Shown here: piece by piece, positions 1 through 6,010 of the stretch
Layout of the letters: the number at the start of each line of letters is the position of its first letter
How positions within the stretch are numbered: the first letter of the stretch is position 1
Assembly: GCA_021157985.1 (NCBI GenBank)
Contig: JAGGVM010000114.1
Span: forward strand, 1-13,630
Length of the DNA: 13,630 bases
Source of the DNA: Nitrososphaerota archaeon
Lineage (GTDB): Archaea; Thermoproteota; Nitrososphaeria_A; Caldarchaeales; Wolframiiraptoraceae
Reading direction: 5' to 3'
The notes under the pieces: generated by a model
The model's database searches: none
Told to the model about the DNA's origin: nothing
What the model saw: the letters and a program-made list of their open reading frames with translations, nothing else
Made by a program: the position numbers and the translations under genes

Positions 1-1100
1 AGAACTACGAGGGTTGCGCCGATTATCCCCGCTAAACCTGCTCCGAACATGTATAGCCATTGGCCGGGGAAGAGCCAGTAGACTACCGCGGCGTAGGTTA
101 TCGCGGAGATTATCGCGGAGACGACTATTCCGAAGGCGAACGGCTCGAAGGGCTCCTTGAACTCCTTGTAAGCGAGGATCGAGATTATCCCGAAGACCGT
201 GGAGATTATCCCGACCGCGCCTATCGCGAGGGGTAGAACCATGAAGAGAGAGTCCTTTGTTAAGACGTAGAGAACCCATCCGATGATCATTCCTCCGAGG
301 GTTTCCGCGGTAACGGATTCGAAGATGTCGGCGCCTCTTCCAGCGCAGTCTCCGACGTTGTCTCCCACCTGATCCGCTATCACCGCGGGATTTCTCGGAT
401 CGTCTTCCGGTATTCCCGCCTCGACTTTTCCGACGAGGTCCGCCCCGATGTCAGCAGACTTAGTGTAGATCCCTCCTCCGAGCTGCGCGAAGAGCGCTGA
501 GAGGCTGGCTCCGAACGCGAATCCGGCTAAGGCGTCTAAGACCATTCGGTACTCGATCATCTCGGATAATCCTTCGGCGAAGAATCCGTAGATCAGGAAG
601 AGGACGGCGAGTCCGAGGAGGCTCAGGCTGTAAACCGAGAACCCGAGGACGCCGCCTCCGAGAACCGATACCTTCAACGCTTCTCTGCTTCCGCGCTTAC
701 CTGCCTCCGTCACCCTGATGTTCGTTCTGGTCGATGCATCCATGCTAAAGAAAGCCGCGGCGATTGAGGCGATTCCGCCTATGATCACCGAGATCCCGGT
801 TAGGAGGGCTTCCTTCGACGCTATCGCGGGCTCTATGTTCATCGCCGCCGTGTAGATCACGTAGATCATTATACCGATTATTACGGCTAATCCGAAGGTG
901 AACGAGAGAATCGTCTTCAGCTGCTTATTCATGTACGCCTTCGATCCTTCTCTGATCGCGCTCCAGATCTCCCGCATCTTCTCCGTTCCCATCGGATATC
1001 TCCGGACCGTGAGGAAGAGGAAGACCGCGGCGATTATCCCGACGAGCCCCGACGCGATCGCGAGTAAAACCACGGAGAGAGTCAGGCCTGATAGGAGCAT
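1..1100 (-). CDS. hppA: Membrane-bound proton-translocating pyrophosphatase, N-terminal half (runs off the window)
   Basis: Pyrophosphate-energised ion pump of the cytoplasmic membrane: it hydrolyses PPi and moves H+ (or Na+) outward. My reading of the minus strand gives a protein starting MLLSGLTLSVVLLAIASGLV, with many hydrophobic helices. The family's acidic substrate site lies at about residues 210-250: GGGIYTKSADIGADLVGKVE, then AGIPEDDPRNP and ADQVGDNVGDCAG. These carry the DxxxD and DNVGD residues that bind Mg-PPi. About 366 codons are present, and family members are usually 650-800 aa, so the C-terminal half lies left of base 1. The residues that separate K+-dependent from K+-independent pumps are in the missing half, so that type is unresolved. 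The ATG at 1098-1100 has a gggaag-type ribosome site just upstream. It is divergent from the DUF763 gene and is most likely a host gene. Confidence 0.95.
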   Translation of the reverse strand, partial: MLLSGLTLSVVLLAIASGLVGIIAAVFLFLTVRRYPMGTEKMREIWSAIREGSKAYMNKQLKTILSFTFGLAVIIGIMIYVIYTAAMNIEPAIASKEALLTGISVIIGGIASIAAAFFSMDASTRTNIRVTEAGKRGSREALKVSVLGGGVLGFSVYSLSLLGLAVLFLIYGFFAEGLSEMIEYRMVLDALAGFAFGASLSALFAQLGGGIYTKSADIGADLVGKVEAGIPEDDPRNPAVIADQVGDNVGDCAGRGADIFESVTAETLGGMIIGWVLYVLTKDSLFMVLPLAIGAVGIISTVFGIISILAYKEFKEPFEPFAFGIVVSAIISAITYAAVVYWLFPGQWLYMFGAGLAGIIGATLVV

Positions 1101-1140
1101 TCTCTTCCCACCAACCAGAATATCACGGCATCTGAGAGCT

Positions 1141-1147
1141 CATAAAC
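1141..1147 (-). promoter_or_regulatory. Candidate TATA element for hppA
   Basis: On the minus strand the stretch reads GTTTATG, an archaeal TATA-like element. It lies about 41 nt before the hppA ATG, which would leave a short leader holding the gggaag ribosome site. Based only on sequence and spacing. Confidence 0.35.
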
Positions 1148-1187
1148 CTTAACTTTTCCCAGACCGTCGAGTTAAACGTTAAATCTG

Positions 1188-1196
1188 AAATTATAC
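1188..1196 (+). promoter_or_regulatory. Candidate TATA element for the DUF763 gene
   Basis: AAATTATAC ends 27 nt before the ATG at 1223, the distance expected for an archaeal TATA box serving a transcript with little or no leader. Confidence 0.4.
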
Positions 1197-1222
1197 AACG
1201 AATACGCGTAGGAAAGCAGGGA

Positions 1223-2329
1223 ATGAGGATCTCGGGGACCAGCGATCTCCCCCTGCACGATGGAAAAGCCCCCTACTGGCTTATGGCTAGGATGAAGCCT
1301 ATGGCGTCCGCGGTAGCCAAGGTCATCATCGACGACTACGGTTCGAGGGAGTTTCTGAGGAGGATCGGTGACCCGTACTGGTTTCAGGCTTTCGGATGCG
1401 CTCTGGGGTTCGATTGGCATTCAAGCGGGTTGACGACCACGGTCGTCGGAGCTCTCAGAGAGGTGTTGAAGCTCGATGAGCATGGAGTCGCGGTGGCCGG
1501 CGGTAAGGGAAGGCTTAGCAGAAGGGTTCCGGAGGAGGTTCTCAAGATGGGTTTGGACGAGGATAAAGCGGTGAAGCTCGTCAAGGTCAGCAGGTTGACC
1601 GCGAAAGTGGATAACGCGGTTCTCCAAGACGGATATGAGATCTACCACCACGCGATAATATTCACGGAGAACGGGGACTGGGCCGTGATCCAGCAGGGAA
1701 TGAACCCGGAGATAGGATACGCGAGGAGATATCACTGGCTCGATGAGAAAGTGGAGAGCTTCGTCGTGGAGCCTCATTCCGGGATAGCCGCGGCGAGAAA
1801 GGAGACGGCGGTCTTGAACATGGTTTCGAGGGAGAGCGAGGAGGCGAGGAAGACTTCGGTCGACCTCGTGTCGGAGAACCCCAGCAAGCTCATCAGGCTT
1901 CTCAACCTAACGATCAGGAGGCAGGAGACCTTGACGGCCTGGATCGAGGAAATACCCGTCGAAAACCTTCCGAGCCACCTCGACATGCCGAGGAGGATAG
2001 ATTGGAAAGCGGTTAAGCGGGCTTATGACGTGAAGCCGAGGAACTACGAGGAGCTGATACAGATAAGGGGGATAGGGCCCTCGACGGTTAGAGCCCTCGC
2101 CCTGATCTCAGCCCTGATCTACGGATCGAAAGTCGACTGGAGGGATCCCGTGAAGTTCACTTTCGCGGTCGGCGGGAAGGATGGAGTCCCCTATCCCGTT
2201 GCGAGGAGAACCTACGATAAGGCGATCAAGTTCATGCAGGAAGTTTTGGAGGAGGCGGAGATCGGCTTGGAGGAGAAGAAGAAAGCGTTGAAGAGGCTTT
2301 TGACCCTTGAGAGAAAAATTTATGGATAA
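1223..2329 (+). CDS. DUF763 family protein
   Basis: Conserved, mainly archaeal protein of unknown biochemical function (DUF763). The N-terminus carries the family signature: ISGTSDLPLHDGKAPYWL at residues 3-20, then FLRRIGDPYWFQAFGCALGF and DWHSSGLTTTVVGALRE at about 44-80. These strongly conserved Asp/His/Trp residues look like a catalytic or nucleic-acid-binding core. Near the C-terminus, LIQIRGIGPSTVRALALI at about residues 280-297 is a helix-hairpin-helix type DNA-binding motif. A role in DNA metabolism is therefore likely but inferred. At 368 aa it looks full length. It is divergent from hppA with its own TATA-like element. Its stop codon sits inside the palindrome where the viral minus-strand operon ends, so it is the last gene that looks cellular. 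Confidence 0.9.
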   Translation: MRISGTSDLPLHDGKAPYWLMARMKPMASAVAKVIIDDYGSREFLRRIGDPYWFQAFGCALGFDWHSSGLTTTVVGALREVLKLDEHGVAVAGGKGRLSRRVPEEVLKMGLDEDKAVKLVKVSRLTAKVDNAVLQDGYEIYHHAIIFTENGDWAVIQQGMNPEIGYARRYHWLDEKVESFVVEPHSGIAAARKETAVLNMVSRESEEARKTSVDLVSENPSKLIRLLNLTIRRQETLTAWIEEIPVENLPSHLDMPRRIDWKAVKRAYDVKPRNYEELIQIRGIGPSTVRALALISALIYGSKVDWRDPVKFTFAVGGKDGVPYPVARRTYDKAIKFMQEVLEEAEIGLEEKKKALKRLLTLERKIYG

Positions 2330-2691
2330 TCGTTATCCATGAAGATCAACTCCTTCCTATGCCTCGCGTAAACCTTCTTAGCGTATCTCGTGTGGCCGCA
2401 TGTAAACGACTTGCAGTACTCGCAGTAGAGCTCTCCCCTAACGAGCCTAACGGAGACTATCTCCCCGAGGAGCTTATCGACTATGTTTATTCTGTCATGC
2501 CTGATCGTGAAGAGCTGGAAGCGGTCGTCGACGTAGTCCTCGAGCCAGTCAGCTAAAAGCGAGGCCACGAGCCTGTTCCGCCTCACGCCCCTACGCCTCG
2601 AGACCCTCTCCAGGTTCTTGACCAAGTTCACGGGAAGCCTGAGCTTCACGACTACCGATTTCTGCTCCGCGCCCATCTCCGCCTTTAACAT
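2320..2691 (-). CDS. Ribbon-helix-helix DNA-binding protein with C-terminal zinc knuckle
   Basis: Probable transcription regulator of 123 aa. Residues 11-55 fit the RHH (Arc/MetJ/CopG) pattern: a short strand KSVVVKLRLP, then helix NLVKNLERVSRRRG and helix RRNRLVASLLADWLEDYV. RHH proteins bind DNA as dimers through the N-terminal strand. Residues 90-100 (CEYCKSFTCGH) form a CxxC-x4-CxH cluster likely to bind zinc, an added domain that plain RHH repressors lack. It is the last gene of the minus-strand portal operon; its ATG follows the ABC-GNAT stop by a few bases. An in-frame ATG at 2676 is an alternative start, because GGCGGAG lies just before it. The 3' end overlaps the DUF763 gene by 10 nt, tail to tail. 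No specific target is known. Confidence 0.8.
   Translation of the reverse strand: MLKAEMGAEQKSVVVKLRLPVNLVKNLERVSRRRGVRRNRLVASLLADWLEDYVDDRFQLFTIRHDRINIVDKLLGEIVSVRLVRGELYCEYCKSFTCGHTRYAKKVYARHRKELIFMDNDYP
2322..2340. terminator. Perfect 8-bp inverted repeat at the host/virus gene junction; terminator or attachment-site candidate
   Basis: ATGGATAA, a 3-nt loop, then TTATCCAT. Read on the minus strand, the hairpin is followed by AAATTTTTC, giving the stem plus T-run layout of an intrinsic terminator for the RHH-ended operon. The same palindrome contains the DUF763 stop codon (2327-2329) and encodes the last residues of the RHH protein. Its place at the change from cellular to viral genes also makes it a possible recombination site, but no second copy is visible in the window. 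Confidence 0.45.
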
Positions 2692-2697
2692 CGTTAA

Positions 2698-4203
2698 TCA
2701 AGTGTTTTTTATTTTGCAGAGGGTTGGTTGAAAGTGGGCTTCACTTTCGGTTTTATGGGCCCTCTCCGGATTTGGCCAGATGAAGTACTCGGGCTCGGCG
2801 CGCAGGGATGAAAGCAGGTCGGCGATCGCCTCGACGTCAAGCGACCTTATCCTCTCGATCGTTCTCCTGGTTCTGAGCTTCAGCTCGGCGATCCGCGCAG
2901 CGGCTTCCGACGCTTTCCTGAAATCCCTTCTTCGAAGCTTTTTGAGGGACTTAAGGAGATAGCTCCTCGAGCTCAGCAGGTCCAAGTTTATTCCGAGGGC
3001 TTCCAGCTTCTCGAGCTCCCTGAGCGTTTTCTTCCTGGCTTCCGATTCATAGGCCACGTGGAGCATGCCGGCCTTCTCGAAGAACGGGTTGTATCTCGCC
3101 ATTACGGCGAGGGCTTCGACGAACCTAGTTCCAGCCCGTGGGAGGGTTTCGCGGACGAGCATCGATCCGAGCCCTATTCCCCGGTACTTCGGGTGGACTA
3201 TTACCCGCGCTATCCTGCTGAAGTTCTCGTCGACCCACTTCGCGTACCGCTTCTTTCCGAGCTTTCTCCTCAGCTCTCTTAGTTTCGGGATGACCTTGCT
3301 CCGGGCTGAGACGTCGAGGTATGGATGCGAGTATACTATTACTCCGGCGAGCTCGCGTCTTCCATCGACCACGGCAACGGCCTTGAATATCTTCCTGACG
3401 TAGCCGACGGTTTTCCCGATGTAGTGGAAGGGGGCGAGCGCCTTGTAGTCCGCGTAGCTTCCTTCCTCGATCTCCACGTTCTTCAGGATGCTGCAGGGCC
3501 GGGGTTTTGGATTCAGCTTCGCGACTTCTACGTATGGGCCGAAGCTTTTCCTGATTAGTAGGTTGGGGTTTAGGTCTTCGAGGAGGTCTTCGTGGGCGGT
3601 TGCGGCGATCAGGGTTCTACCGGTTTTCCTGCAGAACTTCTGGGAGAGGTAGGCTACTATCCGCGCGGTCACCCTGTCGAGGGTTGAGCAGAACTCGTCG
3701 AAGATCAAGGTCTTTCTGCCGGTCCAGTAAGCCTTCGCGAGCCTATACCGGTATTTCTGGCCCTCGCTCAAGTCCCTGTAGCGCCTGAGGAAGAGGAAGG
3801 CTTCGTTCAACCCGACCATGCTGAGGATCCTCATGGCCTCGGATTCGTCTCGGCCGACCCCGTGGATCAGGATCTCCCCGGGCTTCACCTCCACGTCTCG
3901 GTCGGTTACCACTCCGCCGAACTCGCTATGCCTCGATAGCTCCCTCGCGAGCGCTTTGAGGAGAACGCTTTTCCCGGCTCCGCTTTCACCGGTAACGTAG
4001 ACCACGTCTCCCGGGTTTACCTCGACCTCGAAGTCCTCGAAGACCGGGAAGACCTTTTCCTCGTCGACCCCTATTCCGAATGCCTTGGCCACCGCTATGG
4101 TCCGCTTCGTGACCCTGCTCCTCGCCCTGAAGGATCTATCCACCTTTACTTTTAGGAGACCGTATTTCTCTTCCTCGCTTAGGCTTATCCTGAGCCTAGC
4201 CAT
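2698..4203 (-). CDS. ABC-type ATPase fused to a GNAT N-acetyltransferase
   Basis: A 501-aa two-domain protein. The ATPase half has Walker A GESGAGKS (72-79), the ABC signature LSEGQ (145-149), Walker B TLIFDE (165-170) and a likely H-loop His in ATAHED (204). It has no membrane segments, so it is a soluble ABC protein and not a transporter. The second half (about 250-390) has the GNAT acetyl-CoA loop HPKYRGIGLGSMLV (337-350, RGxGxG pattern) and the late motif NPFFEKAGM. A basic, helical tail follows (about 385-470). Only one nucleotide-binding domain is present, so it would need to dimerise. Its place between the portal operon's small membrane protein and the RHH gene ties it to the virus. 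The substrate is unknown; modification of a host or virion protein is a guess. The ATG at 4203 overlaps the upstream gene by 19 nt. Confidence 0.88.
   Translation of the reverse strand: MARLRISLSEEEKYGLLKVKVDRSFRARSRVTKRTIAVAKAFGIGVDEEKVFPVFEDFEVEVNPGDVVYVTGESGAGKSVLLKALARELSRHSEFGGVVTDRDVEVKPGEILIHGVGRDESEAMRILSMVGLNEAFLFLRRYRDLSEGQKYRYRLAKAYWTGRKTLIFDEFCSTLDRVTARIVAYLSQKFCRKTGRTLIAATAHEDLLEDLNPNLLIRKSFGPYVEVAKLNPKPRPCSILKNVEIEEGSYADYKALAPFHYIGKTVGYVRKIFKAVAVVDGRRELAGVIVYSHPYLDVSARSKVIPKLRELRRKLGKKRYAKWVDENFSRIARVIVHPKYRGIGLGSMLVRETLPRAGTRFVEALAVMARYNPFFEKAGMLHVAYESEARKKTLRELEKLEALGINLDLLSSRSYLLKSLKKLRRRDFRKASEAAARIAELKLRTRRTIERIRSLDVEAIADLLSSLRAEPEYFIWPNPERAHKTESEAHFQPTLCKIKNT
2705..2715 (+). 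terminator. Weak T-tract that could stop plus-strand transcription
   Basis: TTTTTTATTTT on the plus strand. Archaeal RNA polymerase can terminate at such T-runs. It lies about 375 nt past DUF763, inside the 3' end of the ABC-GNAT gene, and may simply encode that protein's lysine-rich end. Confidence 0.2.
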
Positions 4204-4493
4204 CTCCGCTCCTCATCTTCCCGCAACGCGGATCCCAAAGCCTTCAGAGCCTTATCCAAGAGAACGGTTTCGCCGGCTCCTTGCAGCAGGGCGTCGGCAT
4301 CCGAGAGGCTTACACCGCTCAGCGCGTTGAGCACCGCGAGAAATCCGGAGATCAAAAGCGTCTTCAACATCTTCGATGAGTCGAAGGACTCGCCTTTCAG
4401 CATGCTCCTCGACATCGCCGTCAACGCGTAGAGGACGCCTCCGACGAACACCATTAGAAGAGACTTAGGATCAGGCTGCAAGAAAGGCTTCAC
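4185..4493 (-). CDS. Small two-TM membrane protein, holin-like candidate
   Basis: With a GTG start at 4493 (gtgA overlapping the portal stop tga, 4490-4492) this is 102 aa. A longer frame from 4568 exists, but that extension would lie inside the portal gene. Two hydrophobic stretches are visible: LLMVFVGGVLYALTAMS (about 13-29) and MLKTLLISGFLAVLNALSGV (about 43-62). A charged C-terminus (REDEERRW) follows. Size, two TM segments and location among virion genes resemble holins or other small viral membrane proteins, but there is no recognisable family signature. Its end overlaps the ABC-GNAT start by 19 nt, so the three genes look translationally coupled. Confidence 0.65.
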   Translation of the reverse strand: MKPFLQPDPKSLLMVFVGGVLYALTAMSRSMLKGESFDSSKMLKTLLISGFLAVLNALSGVSLSDADALLQGAGETVLLDKALKALGSALREDEERRWLGSG

Positions 4494-5929
4494 CTCGCTA
4501 AAGCGGCTTTCATCAGCTCCAAGTTCTCCTCGACCCACGTCCTCGCTTTCTCGGCGTTCCAAGGCCACTTCTCCTTATCGAACGTCGCCGCCAGGATCGC
4601 AGGCTCTCCGGATCCCTCAAGCATCGTGAGGCTTATTCCCCGCTTCCGATCGACCACCACCTCTCTAAGCGATGAGAAATCTCCGGGAATGTTTCCGCGA
4701 AGCTGGATGACGATCGACCTCGCCGACTCGGCTACGCGGATCGAAGCCTCCTCATCGGTTATCGGGAATCCGAGGTTCTTCAGGATCTTTCTCACCTCTT
4801 CGCGGGTTAGGGCGGGCTCGATGTGCGGAGGAGTGGAGTAGAACTTTTGGACGTCTCCGAGCGTGATCTTCGGCTTCTCCGGCATCCCCCAGTTAAAGCG
4901 CACCCCGGCTTCTCCCGGGTCTATTCCATGGCTTCGGAGAAGGGGGTCGTAGATCTGGTTCTCGACTATTCTCTTGACGGATCGCTGGATCGCCGACACT
5001 ATGTTTCCCTGAAGCCTGTTCGCTTCCCTCGCGCTGGCCTCGGTGAAACCCGGCTTGGTGAACAATCGGAGAACGCTGTTCATCAACCCTATCGTCACCT
5101 TGTTGTCCAGGTACTCGATGTAAGCGTCGAACCTCGCCCTGGGATCCATCTTCACGTCGATCACCCTGACCTCCTGGTTCGTCACGATGTCCTCTCCTGG
5201 AAGCATCTGCTTGATCTTCTCAGCGTATTCTCTCTGCGCTTCTCCCCCGATCTTCGGGAACTGGTAGATATGCCTCGGAGGATACTTCATCAGGACCTTC
5301 CACATCGCCCACTCCATGCTCCACTTTATGTCGTAGTAGCTTGGAACCGTGTAAGCCGAGTTTCTATCCGGATCGTAAACCACTCTTTCTTCGAGGAGGG
5401 GGCGGTTGATCGGCGATCCGAGCACCTCGTCTCCGTGTTTGATGAAGTAGAAGTGGACCACGTCGTTGAAGTCGAGCTTCACGGTTTCGCCGGTTATCGA
5501 CCTGACCTCTATCGCCTTTATCTCGAGATCGCTTCGATGGATCGCGGTGATCGACGGCAGCGGGATATGTCTAAGCCCCGTGAGCCTCCCGGATTCATGG
5601 ATCTTTAGCCAGAAGCTGTTCCCGGCCCAAAGCATCTCCGAGATCGCCTTGAACAATATCTGATCCATTCCAACCCTCCGATTGAACTCGTTGACCAATT
5701 CGACCGCTTCACGCCTACCCGAGACGTGGAACCCTGGGCCGACGACGAAAGCCGTCAAAGCCATCACCGCGACGTAGGTATCCGGATCCTTCAGAAAGCA
5801 CTCCAACCTCCTCTTGAAGAGGTTCGCGGGGGTCGAGATCGAAGAAACCTGGCCGGCGCCCGATCCCTCGAAGAAGCCCGATGCCTCTCTGAGACCGAGC
5901 TTCTCCAGGAGCTTCTCAAGCAACTTCAT
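4490..5929 (-). CDS. Phage portal protein (HK97/SPP1-like)
   Basis: Portal of the viral head: a ring-forming protein at one vertex through which DNA is pumped by the terminase and to which the tail joins. At 479 aa it fits the family. Matching features include an early conserved region (DPDTYVAVMALTAFVVGPGF), the wing/stem-like WAGNSFWLKI with GLRHIPLPSITAI (about 100-130), and FNDVVHFYFIKHGDEVLGSP (about 155-173), the portal 'vihf + G SPl' region. Later segments include YLDNKVTIGLMNSVLRLFTKPGFTEASAREANR, typical of the crown/stem helices. The assignment comes from pattern recognition, not a search. The gene leads the minus-strand operon and is divergent from the protease/MCP gene. A promoter-like element ends 25 nt before its ATG, so its mRNA is probably nearly leaderless. 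Portal transcribed away from the capsid and terminase genes is unusual for tailed viruses. Confidence 0.88.
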   Translation of the reverse strand: MKLLEKLLEKLGLREASGFFEGSGAGQVSSISTPANLFKRRLECFLKDPDTYVAVMALTAFVVGPGFHVSGRREAVELVNEFNRRVGMDQILFKAISEMLWAGNSFWLKIHESGRLTGLRHIPLPSITAIHRSDLEIKAIEVRSITGETVKLDFNDVVHFYFIKHGDEVLGSPINRPLLEERVVYDPDRNSAYTVPSYYDIKWSMEWAMWKVLMKYPPRHIYQFPKIGGEAQREYAEKIKQMLPGEDIVTNQEVRVIDVKMDPRARFDAYIEYLDNKVTIGLMNSVLRLFTKPGFTEASAREANRLQGNIVSAIQRSVKRIVENQIYDPLLRSHGIDPGEAGVRFNWGMPEKPKITLGDVQKFYSTPPHIEPALTREEVRKILKNLGFPITDEEASIRVAESARSIVIQLRGNIPGDFSSLREVVVDRKRGISLTMLEGSGEPAILAATFDKEKWPWNAEKARTWVEENLELMKAALAR

Positions 5930-5953
5930 CGAGGCCGCGGAGGCCGCGTGAGC

Positions 5954-5964
5954 ATTTTACGTAT
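5954..5964 (-). promoter_or_regulatory. Virus promoter motif copy 1 (portal)
   Basis: Minus-strand reading ATACGTAAAAT, ending 25 nt before the portal ATG. It is the left arm of a 31-bp imperfect palindrome (5954-5984), with 12 of 15 base pairs matched around the centre. It shares the word AT(G/A)CG(A/T)AA(A/T)AT with six other sites. Confidence 0.6.
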
Positions 5965-5973
5965 CTCCCGGGG

Positions 5974-5984
5974 ATGCGTAATAT
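5974..5984 (+). promoter_or_regulatory. Virus promoter motif copy 2 (protease/MCP)
   Basis: ATGCGTAATAT ends 27 nt before the ATG at 6011. It is the right arm of the same 31-bp palindrome, with a 9-bp spacer ctcccgggg between the arms. An AAAGGTTGATC ribosome-site-like stretch also precedes the ATG. Confidence 0.6.
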
Positions 5985-6010
5985 CCTCGGATCGGTTCAA
6001 AGGTTGATCG

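Noticed and set aside
4823..5608. 261-aa plus-strand open frame opposite the portal gene
   Set aside because: Antisense shadow: repetitive Arg/Leu/Asp/Val composition, no domain, and the portal reading is well supported.
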